Source of the DNA: an uncultured Bacteroidales bacterium
Lineage (GTDB): Bacteria > Bacteroidota > Bacteroidia > Bacteroidales > UBA932
Assembly: GCA_946187365.1 (NCBI GenBank)
Contig: CAMHRD010000106.1
Span: 1 to 5,065, forward strand
Direction: 5' to 3'
DNA length: 5,065 nucleotides
Part shown: in pieces, positions 1 to 5,065 of the stretch
Layout of the letters: every line of letters starts with the position of its first letter
Position numbering within the stretch: position 1 is the first letter of the stretch
Notes under the pieces: generated by a model
Told to the model about the DNA's origin: nothing
Database searches by the model: none
Seen by the model: the letters and a program-made list of their open reading frames with translations, nothing else
Position numbers and translations under genes: made by a program

Positions 1-419
1 GTGAATTTTCCCATGATGGACCGGTGGATGAAAATTACAGGGCGGTGGTGTTAGTGGAGGATCATAAACCGGTAGCGGGATGTCGCATTGCTTATCCGGA
101 AAAGCACATTGGGAAGATCGAGCGTGTATGTGTGACCAGGGCTTGTCAAAAGAGCGGCGTAGGTCGTCTGCTTATCGGCGAAGCGGAAAAGTGGATCGCA
201 GACAGCGGCGTCAGACATATTGTGATCAACAGCCAGGACAGGGCGCAGGTCTTTTATGAAAAGTTGGGATATGTGCTGAACCCGGAGGTGGATCCGAGGG
301 TGTATGAGGCTCATTTTTCGGGCGATCGCGAAGTGGCAAAGCATGGTTATGTACCACAGAAAAATCAGATGGGGTTTGCATGCGTGCTGGTGGAAAAGGA
401 ACTTGATCATATATTATAA
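1..419 (+). CDS. GNAT family N-acetyltransferase, 5'-truncated by window edge
   Basis: This is the C-terminal 138 residues of a GCN5-related N-acetyltransferase, a family that moves an acetyl group from acetyl-CoA to an amine; the substrate cannot be told from sequence. The first complete codon is at 3 and the frame is open to the left edge, so the GTG at 24 is probably internal. Visible family marks are the beta strand VAGCRIAY, the acetyl-CoA pyrophosphate-binding loop QKSGVG (bases 147-164; family Q/RxxGxG/A), the helix LLIGEAEKW, and the motif B segment with AQVFYEKLGY. The C-terminal strand FACVLVEKEL closes the fold. The N-terminal strand and helices are outside the window. Glu codons are mostly GAA (9 of 13) and Pro mostly CCG, unlike the next gene, so this piece may have a different origin from the DNA to its right. 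The family call is firm; the substrate is unknown. Confidence 0.88.
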   Translation, partial: EFSHDGPVDENYRAVVLVEDHKPVAGCRIAYPEKHIGKIERVCVTRACQKSGVGRLLIGEAEKWIADSGVRHIVINSQDRAQVFYEKLGYVLNPEVDPRVYEAHFSGDREVAKHGYVPQKNQMGFACVLVEKELDHIL

Positions 420-421
420 TT

Positions 422-772
422 GTGAAATTGATCTTTCTTATTGCCATCATTCTCAACCAGCCTTCTATGGAGAAGTTTGAGAACTCCGTAAAACCGGGCG
501 GTACACTTATTTATGACGGTTACGGAATAAGCATCCCTCCTACAAGAAAGGATATCAACATCTACCGTGTTGATGCAATGGATGTTGCAGCCAAGATGAA
601 TCTTATCAAAATCTTTAATATGATTCTCCTTGGAAGTTACCTCAAACTCCATCCTATAGTACAGATTGAGAGCGTACTTAAGGCTCTTAAGAAAACTCTT
701 CCTGAGCGCCACCACGGCCTCATTCCTCAGAATGAGGAGGCTATTAAGAAGGGTATGGAGCTGGTAGGCTAG
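422..772 (+). pseudogene. korC: 2-oxoacid:ferredoxin oxidoreductase gamma subunit (KorC-like), N-terminally truncated remnant
   Basis: From about base 440 the translation matches, from memory, the C-terminal two thirds of the KorC/gamma subunit of 2-oxoglutarate(2-oxoacid):ferredoxin oxidoreductase. That anaerobic enzyme interconverts 2-oxoglutarate and succinyl-CoA with ferredoxin. Recognisable segments are AIILNQPSMEKF, VKPGGTLIYDGYG, PPTRKDINIYRVDAMD, and the C-terminal LKKTLPERHHGLIPQNEEAI. Family members are about 180 residues; here only about 110 homologous residues exist. The first 65-70, with the conserved GFGGQG segment, are missing and are not found in another frame upstream. The frame opens only at 407, after a TGA at 404-406, and the sole start candidate is GTG 422, two bases past the acetyltransferase stop. 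The first residues (VKLIFL) do not look like the family. All seven Glu codons are GAG, unlike the left neighbour. It is either a true truncated pseudogene or a real gene cut by a chimeric join. The expected partner genes korA and korB are not visible. Confidence 0.8.
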
Positions 773-797
773 ATAAAAGGTCAACATAGATTGTAAG

Positions 798-828
798 AAA
801 GGGGTGATTATTCAATCATCCCTTTTTT
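798..828 (+). terminator. Rho-independent terminator after the korC remnant
   Basis: A 12-bp stem pairs 798-809 with 814-825, with one G-T wobble and a 4-base loop (ATTC, 810-813). It is followed by a T run to 828, the classical intrinsic terminator shape. It lies 25 bases after the korC-type stop codon and ends that transcription unit. It also covers the GTG at 804, which argues against that codon as the start of the next gene. Confidence 0.85.
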
Positions 829-853
829 ATGATGAGGAAAATGCGTACTTTTA
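823..853 (+). promoter_or_regulatory. Possible Bacteroidota-type promoter for the nfeD-qmcA operon
   Basis: TACTTTTA at 846-853 fits the Bacteroidota -7 consensus TAnnTTTG except for its last base. The T run at 823-826 stands 19 bases upstream, the usual spacing for the -33 TTTG box, but lacks the G. Transcription would then begin near 860, just before the ATG at 876. It overlaps the T tract of the preceding terminator. The match is partial in an AT-rich stretch, so this is only a candidate. Confidence 0.25.
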
Positions 854-875
854 TGGACAAATAGTTTATTGCGTT

Positions 876-1316
876 ATGGAAGTATGGCATATTTGGCTTA
901 TAGCGGCCTTGGTTTTCTTTGTAATTGAGATTTTTACAACGGGTATTGCAGTAATCTGCTTCTCATTTGGAGCGCTGGCCTCAATGATTGTTTCTCTGTG
1001 CGGAGGAAATGTGACCTGGCAGGTGATATTGTTTGCCGTGGTAACTCTGTTGGCATTCGTATTCCTGCGTCCTCTACTTTTGAAGTTCTTCTATAAGAAG
1101 GGAAAGGAAGAGGTTAAGACCAACGTGGATGCTCTTATTGGCCGCAAAGGCTTTGTATCTGAGCCAATTGATCCAGCTACCGGCGGAGGTAGAGTTAAGG
1201 TGGACGGAGATGATTGGAAGGCAGTTTCTGTAGACAACAGCCCAATTGAGAAGGGGGCTCAGGTTGAGATTCTTAAGCTTGACAGCGTTATTGTTACAGT
1301 TAAGAGAGTCAATTAA
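876..1316 (+). CDS. NfeD-like membrane protein with C-terminal OB-fold domain
   Basis: This 146-residue protein has the short NfeD architecture (YbbJ-like). Three hydrophobic segments lie at about residues 5-20, 24-42 and 47-69. A basic linker (YKKGKEEVKTN) follows, then a soluble OB-fold domain at about 82-146 with ALIGRKGFVSEPI, GGGRVKVDGDDWKA and the closing strand VIVTVKRVN. There is no N-terminal ClpP-like serine protease domain, so it is the short type. NfeD proteins are usually encoded next to an SPFH protein and are thought to work with it in the membrane; the OB domain probably mediates interaction. I chose ATG 876 because it begins right at the first membrane segment (MEVWHIWLIAALVFF). 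The upstream in-frame GTG at 804 lies inside the terminator stem and would add 24 residues unlike the family. No Shine-Dalgarno sequence is visible. The qmcA-like gene follows 26 bases later. Confidence 0.9.
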   Translation: MEVWHIWLIAALVFFVIEIFTTGIAVICFSFGALASMIVSLCGGNVTWQVILFAVVTLLAFVFLRPLLLKFFYKKGKEEVKTNVDALIGRKGFVSEPIDPATGGGRVKVDGDDWKAVSVDNSPIEKGAQVEILKLDSVIVTVKRVN

Positions 1317-1342
1317 GTATTTGATAATTAAATAATTGAAAA

Positions 1343-2323
1343 ATGGAAGGAATAGGATTCATTTTAGGAGTTATAGTTCTGATAGTAGTACTCTTTGTAC
1401 TCTCCGGAATTAAGGTTATTCAACAGTCTGAGACAAAGATAGTTGAAAGACTTGGTAAGTACCACGCTACGCTCCCTTCCGGAGTGAATATCATCTGGCC
1501 TATCATTGACAAGCCTCGTAAGGTCTATATCCGTAAGGTTGTGGAGGGTTATGACGGAAAGGCGCATGTGATTATGCGTCAGAGTGATAAGATTGATCTG
1601 CGTGAGCAGGTGTTTGACTTCCCTAAGCAGAGCGTTATTACAAAGGATAACGTTACAACTACAATTAACGCATTGCTCTATTTCCAGATTACAGACCCTG
1701 TAAAGGCTGTATATGAGATTGATAACCTACCTTACGCTATTGAGAAACTTACTCAGACTACACTGCGTAACGTCATTGGAGAGTTGGAGTTGGACCAGAC
1801 TCTTACCAGCCGTGATACCATTAACTCCAAACTGCGTGCAGTGCTGGATGAGGCTTCAAACAAGTGGGGCGTGAAGGTTAACCGCGTTGAGCTACAGGAT
1901 ATTACCCCTCCAAACAGCGTAAGAGACGCTATGGAGCAGCAGATGCAGGCAGAGCGTGAAAGAAGAGCTAAGGTGCTTAAGGCATCCGGAGACAAGGAGA
2001 AGGCAATCCTTGAGTCTGAGGGTCTTAAGGCTGCCCAGATTAACCGTGCAGAGGCTGAGAAACAGACCAAGATTTTACAGGCACAGGGAACGGCTGAGGC
2101 AAAGGTACTCCAGGCAAATGCTGAGGCTGAAGCAATTGCAAGAATTGCAGCGGCAGTTAAGGATTCCAATATGTCTCCTGCAAACTATATGCTTGCAGAT
2201 AAGTACATTGCAACCCTTAAGGAGATGGTAACCGGTAAGGATAACAAGACGGTATACCTCCCATACGATGCTTCAAGCCTCTTGAGCTCAATTGGTTGCA
2301 TTAAGGATATGTTCAACAAATAG
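1343..2323 (+). CDS. qmcA: SPFH/band 7 (stomatin-like) membrane protein, QmcA type
   Basis: This 326-residue protein has one N-terminal membrane anchor (about 4-21) and an SPFH/PHB domain (about 22-195). Stomatin-type signatures include QQSETKIVERLGKY, LPSGVNIIWPIID, FDFPKQSVITKDNV, TLRNVIGELELDQTLTSRD and WGVKVNRVELQDITPP. An Ala/Glu/Lys-rich coiled coil follows (about 196-272). The C-terminal YLPYDASSLLSSIG matches the end of the E. coli QmcA/YbbK family. Such proteins form large membrane-bound oligomers that organise membrane regions and can modulate proteases such as FtsH; that role is known for relatives and is not shown here. Compared with E. coli QmcA, an insertion of roughly 20-25 residues lies at about 60-86, between the IDKPRK and LREQV segments. 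I recall a similar insertion in Bacteroidota homologues. The start is ATG 1343 after an A/T-rich leader without a Shine-Dalgarno sequence. It follows its usual partner nfeD. Confidence 0.93.
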   Translation: MEGIGFILGVIVLIVVLFVLSGIKVIQQSETKIVERLGKYHATLPSGVNIIWPIIDKPRKVYIRKVVEGYDGKAHVIMRQSDKIDLREQVFDFPKQSVITKDNVTTTINALLYFQITDPVKAVYEIDNLPYAIEKLTQTTLRNVIGELELDQTLTSRDTINSKLRAVLDEASNKWGVKVNRVELQDITPPNSVRDAMEQQMQAERERRAKVLKASGDKEKAILESEGLKAAQINRAEAEKQTKILQAQGTAEAKVLQANAEAEAIARIAAAVKDSNMSPANYMLADKYIATLKEMVTGKDNKTVYLPYDASSLLSSIGCIKDMFNK

Positions 2324-2334
2324 AAGTTGTTGAG

Positions 2335-3036
2335 TTGAGTTTTGACACAACCGGCATAAGGCTCATTGCATTTGATGCGGACGATACCCTTTGGGATAAT
2401 CAGTCCCTCTTTGACAAAGCGGTGGATGATTACTGCCGGTTGCTCTCTTGTTACGGCGGTGAGAAGGCGGTCTTTGACTCTCTATATGAGAGGGAGTGCG
2501 CCAATATGCCATCTCTGGGCTACGGTACCAAAGCCTTCATTATCTCACTGGTAGAGAACGCAATAAAGGTGAGCGGCGGAACCGTTTCCAATGAGACTAT
2601 GAGTGAGGTTGTAAGGATTGGAAGAGAGATTTTAAATAATCCTGCAACACCGCTTTGGGGAGTGTATGATACTCTCAAGGCTTTAAAGAACAAGGGCTTA
2701 TACAGGATGGTCCTCTTTACAAAGGGAGATCCGCTTGAGCAGGAGAACAAACTGGAACGCTCCGCCCTGGGTGAGTTCTTTGATGACGTGGAGATAGCCT
2801 CCAATAAGACTCCTTTGGAATACAGGCGGTTATGTGCCCATAACAATATCTCCTGCTCTGAATTTATGATGGTGGGCAACTCCTTTAAGTCTGATATTGC
2901 TCCGGTATTGGAGATAGGGGGAAAGGGAGTTTTAATCTCATTCAATAAGTTATGGCAGCATGAGGTGGTGGAGGAGTATGACCATGAGAACCTACTAAGG
3001 CTCAAAGAGTTTAAGGAACTGTTAAATATATTATGA
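2335..3036 (+). CDS. HAD superfamily hydrolase (phosphatase-like)
   Basis: This 233-residue HAD hydrolase probably dephosphorylates a small metabolite through an aspartyl-phosphate intermediate; the substrate is unknown. All four HAD motifs are visible. Motif I is FDADDT with nucleophile D14 and acid/base D16. Motif II is T129 in VLFTKGD. Motif III is K158 in SNKTP. Motif IV is GNSFKSDI at 181-188 with D187; Asn182 stands where many HADs have the first Asp, as I recall for the GNSxxSD subgroup. The helical cap is about 22-105, so it is a C1-cap type like YjjG nucleotidases. The start is an unusual TTG at 2335, 11 bases past the qmcA stop. No ATG or GTG exists between the upstream in-frame stop (2302-2304) and motif I, and the resulting N-terminus has a length normal for the family. 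Its stop overlaps the next start (ATGA, 3033-3036), so translation is probably coupled. It sits within the operon but has no obvious tie to SPFH function. Confidence 0.88.
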   Translation: MSFDTTGIRLIAFDADDTLWDNQSLFDKAVDDYCRLLSCYGGEKAVFDSLYERECANMPSLGYGTKAFIISLVENAIKVSGGTVSNETMSEVVRIGREILNNPATPLWGVYDTLKALKNKGLYRMVLFTKGDPLEQENKLERSALGEFFDDVEIASNKTPLEYRRLCAHNNISCSEFMMVGNSFKSDIAPVLEIGGKGVLISFNKLWQHEVVEEYDHENLLRLKEFKELLNIL

Positions 3037-3491
3037 CGGATAAGGAAAAAGTATACGGAGAGGTTATTCAGACTCTCTCTCCTCTTACTGAGGGAGTTAA
3101 TAACAATGTGGGAGTGCTGGCAAACTGCGCAGCTCTTATTAAGGAGAAGTTGGGCTTCTTCTGGGTTGGTTTCTATATGGTTGAGGGAGAGAAACTTATT
3201 CTGGGCCCGTTCCAGGGGCCGGTTGCCTGCTATGAGATTGGCTATGGAAGGGGAGTTTGCGGAACCGCCTGGAAGGAGAGAAAGAGCGTTGTTGTTAAGG
3301 ATGTGGAGGAGTTCCCCGGTCATATTGCCTGCAGTTCTCTCTCCAGAAGTGAGATTGTGGTTCCTATCTTTAAGAATGACAAGGTGATAGGAGTGCTGGA
3401 TATAGACAGTACATCTGTTGGAACCTTTGATGAAACAGACAGAATCTCTCTGGAAAAAGCAATGGAAATTCTATCTAAAAACTTAGTATAA
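3033..3491 (+). CDS. msrC: Free methionine-(R)-sulfoxide reductase (GAF-fold, fRMsr/MsrC)
   Basis: This 152-residue single-domain GAF protein belongs to the YebR/fRMsr family. These enzymes reduce free L-methionine-(R)-sulfoxide to methionine in the cytoplasm, using cysteines that are recycled by thioredoxin-like donors. The three family cysteines are C66 (in PVACYEIG), C76 (in RGVCGTAW) and C100 (in GHIACSS). Their spacing of 10 and 24 equals that of E. coli C84, C94 and C118. The active-site strand segments FFWVGFYMV, LGPFQGP, SRSEIVVPI and VIGVLDIDSTSVGTFDE are also typical. The length is normal for the family. The ATG at 3033 overlaps the HAD stop by four bases, which suggests coupled translation; no Shine-Dalgarno sequence is seen. 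A rubredoxin gene follows after 20 bases. The function is well supported because the catalytic cysteines are intact, so this is not merely a sensory GAF domain. Confidence 0.95.
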   Translation: MTDKEKVYGEVIQTLSPLTEGVNNNVGVLANCAALIKEKLGFFWVGFYMVEGEKLILGPFQGPVACYEIGYGRGVCGTAWKERKSVVVKDVEEFPGHIACSSLSRSEIVVPIFKNDKVIGVLDIDSTSVGTFDETDRISLEKAMEILSKNLV

Positions 3492-3511
3492 ACCAATAAA
3501 AAACTTTGATT

Positions 3512-3673
3512 ATGAAAAAGTACGAGTGCGAACCTTGCGGTTACATTTATGACCCTAAAGAGGGTGATCCGGATGGAGGAATAGCTCCGGGAACAGCGTT
3601 TGAGGATATTCCGGATTCCTGGGTATGCCCGTTATGCGGTGCCGCAAAGAGTGATTTTAAACCTGTAGAATAG
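3512..3673 (+). CDS. Rubredoxin
   Basis: This 53-residue rubredoxin is a small cytoplasmic one-electron carrier with a single iron held by four cysteines. The two binding loops are visible: C6-x-x-C9 in YECEPCGYIYD and C39-x-x-C42 in WVCPLCGAAKSDF. The GDPDGGIAPGTAFEDIPDSW segment between them is nearly the textbook sequence, with the conserved aromatic residues Y4, Y11, Y13, F30, W37 and F49. Length is normal. It starts at ATG 3512 after an A/T-rich leader, 20 bases past the msrC-type stop, so it is probably the last gene of the operon. In anaerobes rubredoxins often feed electrons to peroxide- or superoxide-reducing proteins or to flavodiiron proteins. Here the partner is unknown; the neighbouring sulfoxide reductase hints at a shared oxidative stress role. 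The stop at 3671-3673 is one base from the stop of the convergent gene. Confidence 0.97.
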   Translation: MKKYECEPCGYIYDPKEGDPDGGIAPGTAFEDIPDSWVCPLCGAAKSDFKPVE

Positions 3674-3690
3674 CTTACAGTGAGGCTATT
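3669..3690. terminator. Weak hairpin at the convergent gene ends, possible bidirectional terminator
   Basis: AATAGCTT (3669-3676) can pair with GAGCTATT-like bases at 3683-3690 (AGGCTATT), giving an 8-bp stem with one T-G wobble and a 6-base loop. It spans the stop codons of the rubredoxin and flavoprotein genes. No T run follows on either strand, so it is a poor intrinsic terminator and may be chance. Confidence 0.2.
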
Positions 3691-4871
3691 GCACGGGCTA
3701 CTGTGTAACCGGTAGTCCAGGCCGCCTGGAGGTTGAAGCCTCCGGTAATTGCATCTATATTGAGGACCTCTCCCGCAAAGTAGAGGTCTTCATATTTTTT
3801 ACTGCGGAGAGTGTTGGAATTAACCTCATTGAGTGAGACGCCTCCGGCAGTTACAAACTCCTCCTTAAACTTTCCCTTGCCCGTTATGCTGTAACTGTCT
3901 GCAAAGAGGGTGTTTGCCAGTTTGTTAAGCCCCTTGCTGCCAAGTTCGTTGCAGCGTATATCCTCCCTTATTCCGGCCCTTTTTATGATATAAGACCAAA
4001 GCCTTAGGGTAAGTTCCTTTGGTGCAACGGAAGAGAGTTTTTTGTGCGGATTCTGCTCCGTAATGCTCTTAATCTCTTTGATTACGGAGTCCATATCACG
4101 GCCCAGCCAGTTTACGGATAGGGGTGCACTGTAGTTGTTTTCCGCAAGGTAAACCGCTCCGTATGAGGAGAGTTTTAAAATTGCGGGACCGCTTAACCCC
4201 CAGTCTGTTACAAGCAGAGGACCAAAAGATTTGAACCTGGTAGTTGGGATGGAACACCTTACGTTTTCAACCACGGTTCCGCTCATTTGTGTAAGTTCCT
4301 TCTCCTTTATCTCAAAGGTAAAGAGTGATGGGTGCAGAGGCTCTATCTCAATCTCTCTGTTATTTAGAAATGAGAGAAAGTTAAGACTCTTTCCGCCTCC
4401 TGCGGTTACAACTTTGATATCCTCTTTAAGTTCATCTATGTCTGTGATTTTACTGCCCGTAACAACCTCAATGCCAAGCCTTTTAATCTCTCTTTGCAGG
4501 GCGCCTACAATCTCCATTGCATCCTGTGATTTAGGGAAGATGCACTCATCTTCCTGGGCAGTGAACCTTACTCCCAATTCCTCAAACCATCTTAGAGTAT
4601 CTTCATTGCTGAAGCTCATAAGGAGCCTTTTCATTAGGTTGTTTCCTCTTGGGTAAACCTCCTCCAGGCGGGTAATCTTACCGCCTGCATCCTTGTAGTT
4701 GTTGAAGGTGTTTGTTATGTTGCAACGGCCTCCGCCGGTTATAGCAACCTTTGCAAGAAGTTTATTCTGAGCCTCATAGATACGCACAACCATATCCGGA
4801 GCCATCCTTTTGAGATTGACTGCACAGAAACATCCTGCGGCTCCTCCGCCTATGATTGCAACTGATTTCAC
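3675..4871 (-). CDS. HI0933/YhiN-like FAD-dependent flavoprotein oxidoreductase
   Basis: This 398-residue protein belongs to the HI0933 family, often annotated as BaiN-like NAD(P)/FAD-dependent oxidoreductase or aminoacetone oxidase family. The exact reaction is not established for most members. The N-terminus is a Rossmann FAD-binding motif, VAIIGGGAAGCFCA (residues 4-17), ending with an acidic residue after the second strand (RIYEA). The family signature AKVAITGGGRCNITNT follows at about 40-55. The C-terminus carries the second FAD-contact block, YFAGEVLNIDAITGGFNLQAAWTTGY. Length is close to the usual 390-410. The start is GTG 4871: the frame has a stop upstream at 4890-4892, no ATG lies between, and the Rossmann strand begins right after it. 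It begins 4 bases past the stop of the metallophosphoesterase gene on the same strand, so the two are probably cotranscribed. It converges on the rubredoxin gene with one base between stops. The family is certain; the substrate is unknown, and a bile-acid role should not be assumed from the BaiN name. Confidence 0.92.
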   Translation of the reverse strand: MKSVAIIGGGAAGCFCAVNLKRMAPDMVVRIYEAQNKLLAKVAITGGGRCNITNTFNNYKDAGGKITRLEEVYPRGNNLMKRLLMSFSNEDTLRWFEELGVRFTAQEDECIFPKSQDAMEIVGALQREIKRLGIEVVTGSKITDIDELKEDIKVVTAGGGKSLNFLSFLNNREIEIEPLHPSLFTFEIKEKELTQMSGTVVENVRCSIPTTRFKSFGPLLVTDWGLSGPAILKLSSYGAVYLAENNYSAPLSVNWLGRDMDSVIKEIKSITEQNPHKKLSSVAPKELTLRLWSYIIKRAGIREDIRCNELGSKGLNKLANTLFADSYSITGKGKFKEEFVTAGGVSLNEVNSNTLRSKKYEDLYFAGEVLNIDAITGGFNLQAAWTTGYTVARAIASL

Positions 4872-4875
4872 ACTC

Positions 4876-5065
4876 TCACTTTTTAGGGATTAAGGTAATC
4901 TCCACAATCTCCGGACGGTTGAAGTACCTTGGAATTATTGACTTTCCGCGGGCCAGCCCTCTATTCACGATAGCCGTCTGACTACCAAACTTATACATTC
5001 CTCCTGTATATCTCTCATTTTCATTCTGCCCCGGTGCCAGCATTCCTTCTTTCTCCCAAGGAATT
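4876..5065 (-). CDS. Metallophosphoesterase (calcineurin-like), C-terminal fragment cut by window edge
   Basis: Reading leftward from 5064, an open frame of 62 codons ends with TGA at 4876-4878. It begins at the window edge, so the gene continues outside. The translation contains GGMYKFGSQTAIVNRGLARG followed by IIPRYFNRPEIVEITLIPKK. This matches the tail of calcineurin-like metallophosphoesterases of the YkuE/YaeI type, where a G-x-Y strand, an N/S-R-G-L segment and a final R-F-x-x-x-P-E-I-x-x-I-x-L strand close the fold. The metal-binding motifs (DxH, GDxxD, GNH[E/D], GHxH) lie upstream and cannot be checked. Such enzymes cleave phosphodiesters or pyrophosphates, for example in lipid precursors; the substrate here is unknown. 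Four bases separate its stop from the start of the flavoprotein gene, suggesting an operon. Confidence 0.75.
   Translation of the reverse strand, partial: IPWEKEGMLAPGQNENERYTGGMYKFGSQTAIVNRGLARGKSIIPRYFNRPEIVEITLIPKK

Noticed and set aside
24..26. GTG 24 as the true start of the acetyltransferase.
   Set aside because: The frame stays open to the window edge, and the acetyltransferase fold needs an N-terminal strand and helices that must lie further upstream.
804..875. An upstream GTG start that would lengthen the NfeD protein by 24 residues.
   Set aside because: The GTG lies inside the 12-bp terminator stem, and the added residues precede the normal membrane-starting N-terminus of the family.
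1753..2169. A 138-codon minus-strand frame inside qmcA, with an Ala/Ser-rich translation.
   Set aside because: It mirrors the repetitive coiled-coil coding region of the SPFH protein and has no features of its own.
1956..2231. A 91-codon plus-strand frame rich in Arg and Leu inside qmcA.
   Set aside because: It is an out-of-frame reading of the repetitive coiled-coil codons, with no domain and no start context.
2520..3323. A 267-codon open frame on the minus strand opposite the HAD and fRMsr genes.
   Set aside because: It is antisense to two strongly supported genes with intact catalytic motifs. Its translation is Ser/Leu-rich with no recognisable domain, as expected for the complement of a GAG/CTC-rich gene.
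4231..4656. A 141-codon plus-strand open frame inside the flavoprotein gene.
   Set aside because: It is the complement of the well-supported HI0933-type gene, low in complexity (Ser/Leu-rich), with no family resemblance.

Overview
The window looks like chromosomal DNA from an anaerobic member of the Bacteroidota (probably Bacteroidales). This rests on the gene content: a 2-oxoacid:ferredoxin oxidoreductase gamma-type fragment, an SPFH/NfeD pair, rubredoxin, and an HI0933-type flavoprotein. It is supported by the absence of clear Shine-Dalgarno sequences and by A/T-rich leaders before several starts. It is inferred from reading, not from a database search.

Layout: positions 1-419 hold the 3' part of a GNAT acetyltransferase gene cut by the left edge. 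Its codon choice (mostly GAA for Glu, CCG for Pro) differs from what follows. Directly after it, 422-772 encodes only the C-terminal two thirds of a 2-oxoglutarate/2-oxoacid:ferredoxin oxidoreductase gamma subunit (KorC-like); the N-terminal part with the GxGGQG region is absent. The switch at about 420-440 is either a genuine deletion/insertion junction or an assembly chimera. A strong intrinsic terminator (798-828) closes that unit. A new rightward gene group then runs 876-3673: NfeD-like membrane protein, QmcA-type SPFH protein, HAD-family hydrolase, free methionine-(R)-sulfoxide reductase (GAF fold) and rubredoxin. Spacing is tight (26 nt, 11 nt, a 4-nt ATGA overlap, 20 nt), so it is probably one operon. 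It meets, with a single base between stop codons, a leftward pair: an HI0933/YhiN-like FAD flavoprotein (3675-4871) and, upstream of it and cut by the right edge, the C-terminus of a calcineurin-like metallophosphoesterase (4876-5065).

Functionally, nfeD-qmcA is a known membrane-quality or raft-like pair. The fRMsr and rubredoxin genes at the operon's distal end suggest a link to oxidative damage repair or electron transfer, but that link is only inferred from position. All intact genes belong to recognisable families, and I see no RNA gene, mobile element, CRISPR array or clearly novel system. The junction near 430 is the most unusual thing here.
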